Assembly: GCA_023394875.1 (NCBI GenBank) | Contig: JAEXAB010000002.1 | Location: 124,001 to 188,000, forward strand | DNA: 64,000 nt | Direction of reading: 5' to 3' | From: Bacillota bacterium | Lineage (GTDB): Bacteria > Bacillota > Clostridia > Christensenellales > DTU072 | Shown: piece by piece, positions 1 through 15,000 of the stretch | Layout: every line of letters starts with the position of its first letter | How positions within the stretch are numbered: the first letter of the stretch is position 1 | Translations under genes and position numbers: made by a program | The notes under the pieces: generated by a model | The model's database searches: none | The model's input: the letters and a program-made list of their open reading frames with translations, nothing else | Told to the model about the DNA's origin: nothing

Positions 1-3000
1 CAATAAAGTCAAGTTTATTGATAACTAGCGTTGCGGTAGACGACCACTGTTCGTAGTTGTTGGATATAGTTTCGTCGGTAATTTCGGTATAGGCATAAAT
101 ATAATAACTGCCCGCGTTTATGGCACCGCCAAAGGCTGTGGAGTAAACCGAACTTCCGTCGGTATTGTAGTAGTATCTTACATTCGCCGTGCCGTCGCCA
201 CTTAGTAAGTTAAGGGTAAGAACTGCACTGTCAACGTAAGTACTTGCCGTGTATGAAACACCAACGTAGTGTCTTACACCGTCATAAATTCTGGTGTTGC
301 CTGTCAGGTAAACCGACGGCATATTGCCTACGTTGCCATTAAAGCCTATCTTGTTAATAACAAGGGTTCCTGTTAAGGTAATATCGTTATAGTCGTCGTT
401 TGCGTTATGGATTATTGCCTTTAATTCATAAGTTCCCGCGTTTCTGGCTCCGGCAAACGCGCTGTTATCCCACAGATAAGTTACCGTTGCGGTATCGTTC
501 AAAATAAGTCCTTGGCTAAGCAGCATATCCTTAGGACGGATATTGAGGCTTAATACGTAAGAATCATCGCTTATTATATCGGTGGTATTGGTATAGCCTA
601 CGTTAATAAAGTAAGTATTGGTGTCGTAATTTATTGTATGGGTGGAGTTTGCGTCGGTAACAAAATAGAAACTGCGTAAAGCATCGTTATCTTCTACTGC
701 CGCCCACATATCGGCTTTGTTAACCACAAGAGTGGCGGTGGCAACAAAGTCAAAATAGTTGTCGTTATTAACATTAACGGTTATTGCATAGCTACCTGCG
801 TGAACGGCGCCATCAAAGTCGTCTTCCCCTATTTTGTAAGTAATATCTCCGCTTTCTATAAAGGTTGTGTTGGTGCTAGGTCTGATATTTACCGTGTTTG
901 ACGGAGCAACACGGCTAATTTGAGTTGAGTTTTCGGGAGAAGTTATTACCAAATAATAAGTACTGCCGTCATAAACAACGCTTGCTCCGCTGTAAGCTAA
1001 GCCGTAAATGGTAGCTTTGCCTATTTCCATTCTTCCCACTAAGGTCTTGGGATAATAGTTGCTGTTATAGCTTAGGTTCTCCGCGCTGTTTTCATTAACG
1101 TAGATATAAACTGTATAACCGTCGGCGTTCTTTGCTGTTACTCCTAAGTTGTCAACCGCCGTAATATCGGCTGTCCTTCCGCTGTCGGAAACAACGGCGT
1201 ATCTTATGTTGAGGTTTTCTTCAAACTGGCTCTTCTTTCCGCTGGAAGCGTAATTCTTGGCAAGTCCGTCATAGGTATATAAAACGTTGGGCGCAGATAT
1301 ACCTACAATGCTGACTTGTGCTATTATCATAGTGTTGGTCAGATTAGCCTGATTGTAGTCGTAAGCAGCGTCGCCCGCTGCGGTAATGGTGGCGGTTATT
1401 ACGTATCTTCCGGCATTCTTTGCGGTGGTGTTTGTGAAAGTACCGCTGGAAGTGATTTCTTCGGAAGAAGGCATATAGTAGGTATAAGTATAGGTAATAT
1501 AAGCTATATCCGAAGTGTTTTCGCCGTTTATCGTTAAGGTAATGTTGTTAATAAGGGTGGTGTTAATTACACCAAAAGATCTTGACACACCGATAGAATA
1601 ATAGCTGTTGGTATAGTCGTAATGTCTTTGATTGGTGTGGTCTTCGTCTTCTATTAGCTGCGGTAAATTTAGGTATACGCTCTCAATGTTAACGGGAGTG
1701 ATTTCTACAGTAGCGGTACCGATGCCGGGCAATACGAAATCTTCATAGTTCTTATGTTTGATTGTAGCAGTAATCTCATAAATACCTACGTGCAATGCGT
1801 TAATTATGGCAACGGGACTGCCGCTTGGCGCAGTGTAGGTATAGGAGTAGGTTATTTCTGCGGTGTCGTTACCCGAAGTATATCCATCAGAATCCTTAGG
1901 ATATACGGCTATGTTATTTAACCTTGTGGTATTAAGTAGCATAGCGTTTGTGGTATTTACGTTTAGATAATAGTTCTTTCCGTCATAGGACTTCTGCCCG
2001 CCTACAAGGTAGAAAATACCGTTATTGACAACGTTATACATATTAGCTTTATTTATGGTAAGTTCTCCCACAATTTCCTGAGGCAGATAGTTTATGGAAG
2101 CAACGCCGTCCACTTCGGCAACCACCGTAGCCACTATGCGGTAATAGCCTGCATCGGTAGCCGAATTTCCTAATACTCCGTTAATGGTGTAGCTGATAGA
2201 AATCGTTGCGTTATCAAGAGCGTTATATTGGGTTGCGTCACCGTCGTTAGCGCTAACACTCATACTGTGGGCGTTGCGGTTGTAATCTACAACCTTTATC
2301 TCATCGTCCATAGTTATAAGCTCTCCAAGGCTGTTTCTGATATTCGCCGCGGAGATATTAAGTTCTCTTGTAATAACCAACGTATTATAGTTCTGATTGT
2401 CGGCTCCAACCGTTGCGGTAATACTATAAATACCAACCTCTCTTGCTCCGTTGTTTACACCATTTATTATTACTCCGTCGTCAGAACTAATCTGATAAAC
2501 GATATTTACCATGTCGCCGGAAATTTGGGTGTTTACCGTTGTTGCGCTGTAGCTTGCCGCTTCGTTTATATACAGATACCTAATTTGAGCATTGTACTGG
2601 GCGGAAATTGCGCTCATAGAAAGGTTGGTTATACTTACCGGATTAATAGTAAGTCTTGCGCTCAGTAAGTTTGTATCGGCAAAGTTAGGTACGTCATAAT
2701 CAAAGTAATTGGCGTGGGTTAGTTTCGCGGTAATTGTATAATATGATACCGCGCTGTTATAAATATGAACGTTGGTTGCGCCGTTACCCACAGTAGTTGT
2801 ACCGCCGTAAGGAGTAATGGTATAGCTTGCCGTCAATATATCGCCAAGACTGCTCATTGTGTCAACAGATATAGAGTGATTGAAGCCGTCATAGTTGGTA
2901 ACTACGTTATTGATATACTTATTTGCAATGGTAGCTTTGGTAATAGACCAAGTTCTTAACGCTCCGCTATCTATATAGTAGTTTCCGTTAGTTATTTCCA

Positions 3001-6000
3001 ATTCGGCGGTATTGTTGCTTACGTTTAGCGCCGAAGTTCCTGTTGCCGTTATTCCTAAAATGTCACTGCCTACTATGCCCGATTCTGCAACGCCGTCAAC
3101 CTTGCCTATTGTATAAGAAAGACTGCGCGTTTCGGCATTGTAAACAGTGCTGAAGTTATCCCAAGCGCCCAAACTATCGGTGTTCCAGTTTATTTTGAGT
3201 CCTCTTTGTAAGATGTTCCAGGAATAACTGCTGTTTGCGGTAATAACGTAGTCGGTATCTGCGGTAACGTTGATTGACTTACTGTAATTGCCTGCGTTTA
3301 CGTTGCTGAAAGTATAAGTCGTATAATAGCAATCCACTCCGTTGTTGTCATATGCTTCGGAATCTACGCCTGTTTCGGTTATGGAAAGGGTGTCGCCGTC
3401 TACTATATTATTAACAACCAAAGCAATAACGTGACTAAGTCCGTTATAAATGGTACTTGTTCTGCCGTCCGTCCAGGTAAGCGTTAGTATTCTTTGCTGA
3501 ATAACGCCGTTTGTTAGGGTAATGGAGGAGTTTTCGGGGTTAAGAGCTGTGCCGTCGGCGCCGAACTTATAGTTAGCGGCATCTGCGGTATTACCTAAGC
3601 TGTAAATAATAGTCTTGCCCGTTCCTGCATGCTTATTATCATAAAGACCGCTGATGTTGAGGATATCCCCATCTAAAATTGCCGAACTGTTATAGTCAAA
3701 GCTAACAAGGTCATTGCCGTCGTAAACTTTACTGGTAATACTTGTATCTATGGTTATACCCTTTCTGAATATAGTAGCCGATACGGTGTAGGTGTCCTCA
3801 TCGCCGCCGTTAATGGTCATTGTGTAGTTTGCTGCCGCTTCTCCGTTTACCATAAAGGTAACAGTTCTGCCGCCTGCGTTGGCCGAATTGTATTCTGCGG
3901 ACACAGAAACCGGGGCTTGCGCTAAGATACCGCTTACGTTGTAAGTAGTAAACGCTACCGTCTTGTCATAAACCTTGTTAAAGCTTGCGGCGGTTATTTC
4001 TATAATTTGTCTTCTGATATAACCTGTTACGCTGTCGGTAGTCAAATCGTCGTCGTCGCCGGTTATGTCAAAGTAATAGTTGTTCTTATCAGCGCCGGTT
4101 ACTATAAAGGTAATAGTCCTTGTACCCGCCACCGCGCTGTCGAATGCCGCGCTGATTGTTGCCTTAGTGGCGTCAACTATACCGGTATGATAAACGTTAT
4201 CAATAGCTTCCACGGTGTAGCTTGTGGCGGGATAAACGTTGGTGGTGTCAAACAGCTTAGTAAACGGATTTACGGTATCGTTGCTTTCCACGATTATTGC
4301 TCTCTTGTTTACAGTCAGATACCATTCTACCGACTGCGTAGTACCGCCAATGTTGTCGCAGGTACTTATACTCATTCCGTCAGAAACGGTAAACCTTATC
4401 AGATACTGCGACGACTTATATTCTCTGGTGACCGTCTGCGCCGTGGTATAATCGGCATAGCTGTAAGTCACGTTATCGATATAAACAGTCATATCGGAAG
4501 GCTGATATCCTACTATCGTGGGATAGCTTGTAAACGCCGTACCGTCGAATACCTTATCTATATATTGTGTGTCGGAAACAAAGCCGCCCGGGGTTTGGGC
4601 AACAATAAATTTCAGGCAGTATACCTCTCCGCTTGGCACTTCGGCAACAGTAGTGTGGTTGGTACTGTTGGGATACTGGAAGTACGTAGTTGTGCCGTTG
4701 TTATAGAAATATACAGGGTCAACAAATCCGTCGTCAAGATCGTCGAAAACAAAGTTAGCCGCATTTGCTCCCGTTACTGTCATCATCAGGAAGTAAGTAC
4801 CCGCGTGGTTGGGTCCTCTGTTATAGAAGCTTTGGAAATTATTATTAGCGTCTGTTATCCACCACTGATGTGTTAAATCAAAGGTATAGTAAGGGGACGG
4901 ATAATTACTGCTTGTGGGATGGTAATGTCCGCAAGTACAAAAGCCGAAATACTGATAAGCAAACGCCACTCCCGCCGTTGTGAATACTCCGCTTGTGCTT
5001 GCTTCGAAATCGTGATAAGTATTATTGGAATAGCCAAGAGTGGGCGGCCATTCCATTGCCGTTCTTGCCGTTACGTTGTTGTTCTTATTCTTCTTGACAT
5101 ACTGCCAGGTTAGACTGCTCTTTTGAATTACAAACGGAGTAATTGTGAAAGGAATGTCGGTATTTTGGTTACTTAAAGTATAATTAGCTTCATCTATGCT
5201 TACTCTTACGTTGTAGTTGCCTACGTTTATTGCATTAACTGTAGCTATATTGGAAGTAAAGCCAATCACGTCTCCGCTTACCTGATTGTTAAATATAATA
5301 CCCAAATCGGCGTTTGTTATGGCAACCGCTTTGTACATAACTTGAGTGTTATTAAGAGCCGCCGTAACGCTGCGCTTAGTTATTGCATAAGTCTTTGTAT
5401 TACTTATCGGCAATGCGTAGTTGTTGTTGCTGATAGTATTAGCCGTAGCCGTGTAGTTTCCTGCGTTTTTATTGATTGCTCCGCTTAGCCCTACGGTAGC
5501 GCTGTCGCCTAAGCAAAGGTTGCCCGCCGATACGGTAATGGTATGGTTGTTGCCGTCATATACAGTACTAAATACGCTTCCGCCGTCAAATGACCAATTA
5601 AGAGTTACCGTACGCTTATTAATAACCCAGTTTTCGCTAAGTCCGCTTTCGGGTAGCTTATAGTTATCGTTGGAAACAGCAACTATACTTGCCGTATAAG
5701 CTACCGCCAAATAATCTACTGCGGTGAACAGCTTAGTAACGTAGTATGTGGAAGTTCCGCTGCTTATAGCGTCGAAAGTGCTTGTGCCGTAAGCCGGATT
5801 GTTACCGGTATTATATATGGTAAAGGTGGGCGCATCTCCGCTTATTATATTGTCAACGGTAAGAATAACGCCGTGAGAAAGTTTGTCGTAAGTCCATTCT
5901 CCGTTGGTGTCCGCGCCGTTGGTTGCGTCAAACGCCCAATTTATGCTTAACGTTCTCTTTTCTATTCTCCACTCTCCGAATCTGCCTGTTTCGGGCAAGG

Positions 6001-9000
6001 AATAGTTGCTTTGCGGGTTATTGCTGATACCCACAATGCCCGAAGTGTAGTTGTTGGCAGAATAATTTACCGAAGTAAATACGTAATAAACGTCGGTAAA
6101 GTTTAGTCCGCCCGCTGTGGAGCTACTTCCTACTGTCTTTGACGGGCTATTTGTGCCGCCGTTTGAGTAGCTGAAAGCAATAGCGCTTGAATCGGCTGCT
6201 AAAATGTTGCCGATAGTAACAATTCTGCCGTGAGTTTTGCCGTCATAAATCCAACCGCCGTCAACGGGATCGCCGTTAGCAGTATAATAAGTCCAGCTAA
6301 AGCTTACCGCTCTCTTAGCAATAACAAAGCTATTTAGTCCGCCTGAAGCTATGGTATAGTTGTCAGCGGAAATCTCAGTCGGATTGGCGTGACCCGCTGT
6401 AGCGGCAACGGAAGTAACTCCCGTTATGCTTGCGCCGTAGCTGCCGCTGTTAATAGAAGTAAAGATATAACTTCCGTTTGTCGCGGCGGTAGTGGAAATA
6501 TCGGTATAATCACAGTTATTGGAGCCTGCGGGGAAGTTAAACGCAATGGTTTCATTCGCGGCTATTCCGCTGACAACCAGGTTCATACCCTGGCTTAAAC
6601 CGTCGTAAACTCCGCTGTTTGTTGACATTGTCGACCAGCTTAAAGTAATTACCGCTTTATTTATCTTCCAGCTGCCGCTATCTCCTGTAAGAACGTAGTT
6701 ATTGTTGCCGTTATTTAGGCTTGTAATGCCTGTAATGTTGGCTACGTATGACGCTTCCGAACTCTTAACCGCGGTAAACAGAGCGGTAAACGTGCCGTTA
6801 GAACCGCTGTAAATTAGATTGCCGCCTTGAGGAGAAGTCCCGCTGTTGGTATAAGTAAAGCCTATGGAGTCATCGGGAATAATTCCACTTATAGTAAGGT
6901 TAATACCGTGCGCTAAACCATCATAGGTGTAAGTACCTGTGCCCCAACTTACGGTCAAAACTTTGGGAGTTATTGACCAGGCTTGAGAAATTGTTCCGTC
7001 AAGCTCATAGTTAGTGTTGCTAATAGAGGCTATTTGGGCAAGGTAATTGCCTTTGTTCTTTGCATAGTTAACCGTGCTGCCCGAATTAATGAAGGTTATA
7101 ACTATATTATCGCCGCCTACCTTATTATTAATAGTGGCGTTAACAGTCTTTACTGTATTGTCAAATTCAAAGGTTGTAGTACCCCAAGAAACGTCCGTTG
7201 ACTTAATTAGCCTTGCCAAAATCTCCCAGTTTGCCGAACTTGTTTGGGTGCCTATTGCGTCAAATGCGTAATTTAGGCTATTTACCGTTTCTATTGTGGC
7301 GGTAGCGGTGTAAGTTCCTTTGTTGATTTTGGAGTTGTTGGCGTAAGTAAAGCCTACTGTTTCGCCCGAAACTACGTTAATTGCTACCGCAGTTACTGTA
7401 TGGGTTGTACCGTCATAACGGATTACCGCTTCACTAAGTTCGGTTGAATTATAGTACCAAGTTACGGTAATTATTCTTTGGGTAATAAACCAGTCTTTTG
7501 TTACCGTTTCGGGAAGTTTGTAGTTAAGGTTGCTTACCGAAGATACGCTTGCGGTATACTTTTTGGTATCCTTACCGGACGTTCCGGTATAGGTAATATT
7601 TACAACGTCACTGCCGCAAATTACTCCACTTGCAATGGCGGGTACAACCGACCTTGTTTGACCGTTATATTGCGTGGAATAATCGCTCCAAGTGTCAATG
7701 CTATCCTTAACCCAATCGAAAGTGACCGTTTTTTGCTTGATTGTATACGATTTTTGGTTGTTTTCCGCCAACATATAGTAATGTTGGGAATCTCCGTAAG
7801 AGGCATTGACGGAATCAATAATAATAGTATAAGTACCGGCGTTTACGGTAGCGACAAAAGTATAGATATAGGTATCTATTCCGCTGTCGGTAGTCTTGCT
7901 GTCATAAGTAAAGATAATATTACTTTGACTGAACACCACACCCGCCGAAGTTAAACCGCTTATGCTTGCAACAAAGCCCACGTTATCGTTTGATAATACG
8001 TTGCCCATAGTTACAGTCAATCCCTGACCTAGTCCGTTGTAGGTTAGGTCGGCTTCGTTCCAGGAAATTGCAATAGGTCTGGGAGCAATCTGCCATACTA
8101 ATTTTCTATACGCAACGTCAGGCAGACAGTAGTTTGTATGTCCGTCACCGGTTAAGGAAGCTACCGTTGCGGTATAGGTTCCCGAATCGGAGGCGGTATT
8201 ACTGCCAACGGTATAATCGTAATAAACAACTCCGCTGTTTACGTATCTATCCAAAGTGTGCGATAGGTAAGTTACACCCAAAACGCTGGAATCAACTATA
8301 CCGTTAACGTTGGTTACGCCAACCGACCAGCTACCAAAGTAGTAGGTATAAGGCTCTCCCGAATAATCCCAGTCGAAAGTAACAGGCTTGGGATTGATTG
8401 TCCACTGAGCGGAGTTTACCGGCAGAACGTAGTTATTACTGCCGTAGTTTGTTGACGCTATAGATTGTATGCTTGCGCTGTAAGTACCTGCATTTACTGC
8501 AAAGAAAGCCTTGGTTATAGTAATAGCCGTTCCGCTGGAATCAAAGCTTGTTCCCTCAGGCAAAGTTCCTGTTGAGGAATAATTAAAGGTAATAACGTCG
8601 GTTCTTACGATATTACCTATAGTTACGTTAATGCCTTGAGCCGCCGCCGAATAAATCAGGTTGCTTGCAGTCGACCAGCTAACAGTCAGAGTTCTTGGTA
8701 ATATTGTGTAACTTAATTGCCAATAGCTCAAACTATAACCGCTATCTTCGGCATTACCTATACGGTAATTTGCGTTAGGCACGCAGTTAATTATCGTTGC
8801 GGTGTAGGTACCTGCATTAGTTGCGGTATTTCCGCTGTAAGTAAAGGTTACTAAATCGGCTCCAACGGTGTTGCCTACAGTTGCGGTAACGGTCTTGGAA
8901 GAGCCGTCGTAAGTAAACGGAGAAACGTAGCTCCATCCTTGAACGGTAAGCAGACGTTTACTGATATAGAATTCCGAATCTTCCTCATTGGGCGTTATAT

Positions 9001-12000
9001 CATAGTTGGATACCGATATTGAAGTTCTGGTAGATGCGTTACTGCTTAATGAATAGGTAGCAGAAGCTATGCCGATACTTCCTATCTCATACGTTCCGCT
9101 GTTGATGGAAGTAAAGTTGTAAGAAGCGTTGTTTAATTGAGTAGAATTGCTTATTATAGCCGATTGTTCGTAATTGTTTTCTCCGATAGTAAGAACAATA
9201 AACTCACTGTTAACAATTCCGCTTATGGTTGCCGTAACTCCGTAGCCGCTGCCGTCATAGCTTACTCCGCTAGTACCGATAGCGCTCCAAGATATGGTAA
9301 CCATCGCTTTGGAAATAGTATACGTACCCGACAAATCGCCTGCTAAGGTGTAGTTCTTGTTGTCGGGATATGCTGCAAAGTTGGCACTCATTACCACCGA
9401 AGCTACATAATCGCCCGCTTTAACTCCGCCGAAACTGTAAGTAGGATTAGTAACTACTGCAGTAGAGGTAAGGGCGATTACTGCTCCGCTTGTAGGAGTT
9501 ACGCCGCTGTTACTTAAATAAGAACTTGTATTTAGCGCGTAAGCGTTGGTCGTGGTAACCAAACCTACGGTGTTGCCTAAGGTAAGTCCTGAAATTGTCA
9601 AAGTGGACAGATAATTTACGTTGCCGTTATAAGTTCCGCCAACTGACGACCAAGACGCGTAAATTGTTTTGGGTGTAATACTCCATTCTTTGATGGCGTT
9701 AGCAGGGAGCATATAGTTAGCATTGTCAATACCGGTAACTTGAGCTACGTAGGTATTAACTACCGTACCGGTAAAGCTGGAAGGAGTAAGATTAATAACG
9801 TCGCTACCTATTATAGAAGAGGGTTTTACGCTTGCGTAAATTGTTCTTACAACGCCGCTATACTCTGCGCTAAAGTCACTAAAAGACGGGGTTAGCGCGT
9901 CGGTTGACCAGTCTATTTCTATTTCTTTTCTTGCTATAATCCAGCTTCCTAAGTTACTGGGTAAGCTGTAGTTGTTGTTGCCGTTGTTATCGCTTGTTAT
10001 GGAAACAATACTTGCCGAATAATCATTGCCTGCCGAAATACCTCTAAACCATACTTCAAAGGAAGTGGAATCGGACGGAGAAGTAATTGTGCTGCCCGAA
10101 GGAGTAGTAATCTTAGCCGACTTACTGATATTAAAGGTGATTTCGTCGGCAAGAACTTTATTGCCGATACTAACCTTTATACCCTGTTCGGTGCCGTTAT
10201 AAGTAAGGTTGCCGCCGCTTGTCCAGCTTACGGTAAGGGTTCTCTTAGTTATAGTAAACTGCGGATTGCCTGTTACGCTTAACGTATAGTTGTTTACACT
10301 GCTATAAACGGTGCCCGAAACCGCGCTTATTGAATTTATGGAAACGGTATAAGGGGTGGCGTTGGCGTTTGTTGAACTAAAGTATTTTGTAGAGTTGCCG
10401 ATTAATGCCTCTCCGCCGTTCGGTATGCCGATAGTGGCGTACGGATTTGAAGAAGAGGTATTAAACGCCAATAATTCATCGTTCTTGATACCCGAGATTA
10501 TGGCGCTTACGCCGTGAGCGCTGCCGTCGTATTCTAGAGTGGAACTACCTGTAAACACAACGCTTACTACGGCTTTTCCGATAGTGAAACTACCGCTTAC
10601 TTGACTTACCGTATCCACTCCGTTTGATGACAAAGAGTAGTTTGGCATATTATTTAGAGATATAGTCGCCGTATAGAATCCTGCTTTAATAGCCAAATAA
10701 TTCTTACTTCTTACGGTATTGCCTGCGGCAAGAATATAAGAAGAATCGGTAGGAGTCAGTCCGCTCTGTGTTAAAGCCGCCCCCCCGTCACTAACGTATG
10801 CGGCAACACTGTTATTAAGGTTAATAGCGTCGTCGGCTACTATATTGGATATACTTAAAGCAACACCCTGCGCTATACCGGAATAGGTAAGGGTGGCGGT
10901 AGTAAAGGTAGCGGTAAGGATACGCTTGGAAATAACCAACTGAGTATTAACACCGCTTGTACCTAAGTTACTTGTTAAGGTGTAGTTATCTTTACTGCTG
11001 AAACTTTCTCCCGAAACAGAAGAAATACTTAGCGCGGTTATTTTATATGTGCCGGCGTTTTTACTTGCAAAGACGTGGTTACCGTTTGCCACTGCCAAAG
11101 CAAAGCCGTTGACTTCAAAATTGGTGGTTATATTAAAGTTTACTATATCGTTACCTTGAACGTTACTTAATTCTCCCGTTACGTTGTGGGATAAACCGTC
11201 ATAGACGTAAGTTCCGCTGCCCGTCCAGTCGATAACTAATTCTCTTGGGGTAATTGTCCAGGAAGTAGAAAGTGAGCTAATAACGTTTACTCCGTCCGAA
11301 GTTAAGACGTAGTCGTCCATACCGCTAAGACTAATAGTTGCTTCGTAATAACCTGCCTTGTTGGCTCCGTAAAGTTGCGTTCTGGAGCTTGAGCCTGCAT
11401 TTAGCGTTACTATTGCGGTAGTGGGAGTTAGTCCGCTGTTATTTAGCGTTGCTCCGCCGTAATTTACGTATGCGTTAGCCGAACTAGCTAAGGTTAGTAT
11501 ATCGCTACTAATTAGTCCCGATACGTTAAGGGTCTTGCCTAATTTGCCTGCGCTGTAAACCGAAGAGCTGTTTCCGCTAAAACTTACCGTTAGTTTTCTC
11601 TTACTTATTATGGTACGTATGCGGATATTGGATAAGTTGTTATCGCTATCAATAACAGGGGTATATACGCCCTCTGCCGAATTGTAGCGGTTGGAATCTT
11701 TATTATAGAAGTAATTGTAAATATCGGCATATGTGCCGCCCGAAACTCCGTAAAGTCCGGAGATATAGACGTCGTAGCCTTCTTCCTGGGCTGCCACCGA
11801 AGCAAAATATGCCGACTGATTGTTGGAAACTTGTGTAATTTGGCTCAACAAGCCTTTGGATGTGTAATTGCTGACAGGAATATTGAATACAACCTTTTCG
11901 GCGCCGATTATTCCCGATACTAATACGTTCACTCCGCGGTTGGAACCGTTATAAATGGTAGTATAGCTTACAAGAGGATTGCTTGCGCCAGCACTTGTTA

Positions 12001-15000
12001 AATATGCTCCGCTGTCCGCGTATACCGACCAGTCAAGATACAACTGAACAGGGCTAAGGGCTCTGTCGGTTACGGTAAGAACGCTTCCTTGTGCAAAGGT
12101 ATAGTTGGTCATGGTAGCTTCTAACGCAGCAGTAATGGTATAGAACCCTGCTTTACCTGCTTGGTAAACTTGAGAACGCGTTGTACCGCTGTCCGTTAAA
12201 ATTACCGTTCCCGTAGGAGCAACGCCGCTTCCTGCCATTGTCGTAGAAGTACCGTAGTATTCTGCCAACACGTTATTGGTTATTCTAATCGTTTCTCCCG
12301 CCACCGCGTTACCGATATTAAGTGTAGCAATGGTTTGCAACGCTCCGTTATATGTAAGCGTAGTTCCCGTTCCGTCAAATGACGCGGTAAGCTCTCTCTT
12401 ATTTATGGTATAGCTGCTTGTTCCGCTCAGTGTCAGCGTGTAATCGGTAATGTCTGCATAAGTACCCGCAATTACCGCGCTTATTGAATTTATCGTTGCG
12501 GTATACGGTACAGGATTTGCGTTCTTTGCCACAAAGTTGTAACTGCCGTTTACTATTTCGGTTGTGTCGCTTATTATATCGCTACTTACAAATGTATCGC
12601 TGATATTAAGTCTTATTTTGTCACTGCCCTGAATTCCGCTAATAGTAGCCGTCAATATATGGTTATTGCCGTTGTACGTACCCGAATTAGGTGTGGAGAA
12701 AGCTACCAAAACCGCTTTCGGACTTATAGCTCTGTCGGTAATACTAAGTACGGCGGTCGCGGCAAAGGAATAGTTGGTCATAGTGGAATCAAGAGCTATA
12801 GTAATGGTATAATAACCTGCCTTACCTGCCTGATAAACCTGACTTCTGGTATCCCCTGCGCCTGTTAGTGACAAAGCTCCGGTGGGAGTTAGTCCGCTAC
12901 CCGATAAAGCTTCGGTCGTGTTGTATTTTTCTGCCAAAGTGGTGTTGGTTAATTTAATCGTTTCTCCCGCCACCGCGTTACCGATATTAAGTGTAGCAAT
13001 GGTTTGCAACGCTCCGTTATATGTAAGCGTAGTTCCCGTTCCGTCAAATAACGCGGTAAGCTCTCTCTTATTTATGGTATAGCTGCTTGTTCCGCTCTGT
13101 GTCAGCGTGTAATCGGTAATGTCTGCATAAGTACCCGCAATTACCGCGCTTATTGAATTTATCGTTGCGGTATACGGTACAGGATTTGCGTTCTTTGCCA
13201 CAAAGTTATAACTGCCGTTTACTATTTCGGTAGTGTCGCTTATTATATCGCTACTTACAAATGTATCGCTGATATTAAGTCTTATTTTGTCACTGCCCTG
13301 AATTCCGCTAATAGTAGCCGTCAATATATGGTTATTGCCGTTGTACGTTCCCGAATTAGGTGTGGAGAAACTTACCAAAACCGCTCTTGGGTTAATTGCC
13401 CTGTCTGTAATGCTTAATACGGCGGTCGCGGCAAAGGTATAGTTGGTCATAGTGGAATCAAGAGCAATAGTAATGGTATAATAGCCTGCTTTGCCTGCCT
13501 GATATACCTGACTTCTGGTATCCCCTGCGCCTGTCAGTGACAAAGCTCCGGTAGGAGTTAGTCCGCTGCCCGATAAAGCTTCGGTCGTGTTGTATTTTTC
13601 TGCCAAAGTGGTGTTGGTTAATTTAATCGTTTCTCCCGCCACCGCGTTACCGATATTAAGAGTTGCTATAGTCTGCAACGCTCCGTTATAAGTTAAGGTT
13701 GTGCCGGTACCTAAAAAGGATGCGGTAAGCTCTCTCTTGTTTATGGTATAGCTGGAGTTTGTAGAAGTGAAGGAATAATTGTTGGTATCGTCAAAGCTAC
13801 CGCCCGTTATTGCGTAGAGGGCAGAAATTGTCACGGTATAAGGTGTAGTTTTGGCGTTGGTTGCGCTGAAATTGTAGCTTGTGTTGGTACATTCGGTTGT
13901 GTCGCTGACAATACCATTGGAAGTAAAGCTACTGGATAAAGTAAATTTAGCCTTGTCGCTCCCCTGCAAATTAGAAATTGTTGCCGTTACGGTATGGGAC
14001 AAACCATCATAATAAGAAGTGCCGCTACCCGTCCAGGTTACTCCAATATCTGCCTTTGCTATCGCTCTGTCAGTAAGAACTAAGGTAGCGCCCGATGCAA
14101 AAGCGTAGTTGGTCATAGTTGCGTCAAGGGAAATGGTAATGGTATAGTACCCTGCCTTACCCGCTTGATAAACTTGACTTCTGGTTGTGCCCGCATCGGT
14201 TAAGGACAACGCGCCTGTAGGAGCAATTCCGCTGCCTACCATAACGGTACTTGTGCCGTAATATTCGGTAAGCGTGGTGTTATTTAGCTTAATTGTCTCA
14301 CCTGCCACGGCGTTGCCTATATTTAGAGTGGCTATGGTTTGCAAGGAACCGTTGTAGGTTAAAGCCGAAGCAGTATTAGCAAAGGAAGAAGTAAGCTCTC
14401 TCTTATTAATGGTATAAGAACTGCTTGTCTGACTAAAGGAGTAGTTGTTGGTATCGTCAAAGTTGCCGCCCGTTATTGCATACAGCGCAGTAATGGTTAC
14501 TGTATAAGGCGTTGCGCTTGCATTGGTGGCGCTGAAATTATAGCTTGTGTTGGTACATTCGGTTGTGTTACTTACAATACCGTTGGAAACAAAGTTACTG
14601 TTTAACGTAAACTTGGCTTTGTCGTTACCTTTCAAATTAGAAATTGTCGCCGTAATGGTGCGCGCCGCGCCGTCATAATAAGAAGTGCCGCTACCCGACC
14701 AAGTAACCCCTATTGCCGCCTTGGCAATAGCTCTGTCAGTTATACTAAGGACAGCGTCCGCAGCAAAGGTATAGTTGGTCATTGTAGCGTCAAGCTCAAT
14801 TGTTATTGTGTAATAACCTGCTTTACCTGCCTGATAAACTTGACTTCTGGTAGCTCCGGTATTGGTTAAAGAAAGTGCGCCGGTGGGAGCAAGTCCACTA
14901 CCCGACATAACCGTAGTGGTGCCGTGATACTCAGCTAGCGTAGTGTTGTTTAATTTGATGGTTTCTCCGGAAACAGCGTTACCGATGTTGAAGGTAGCTA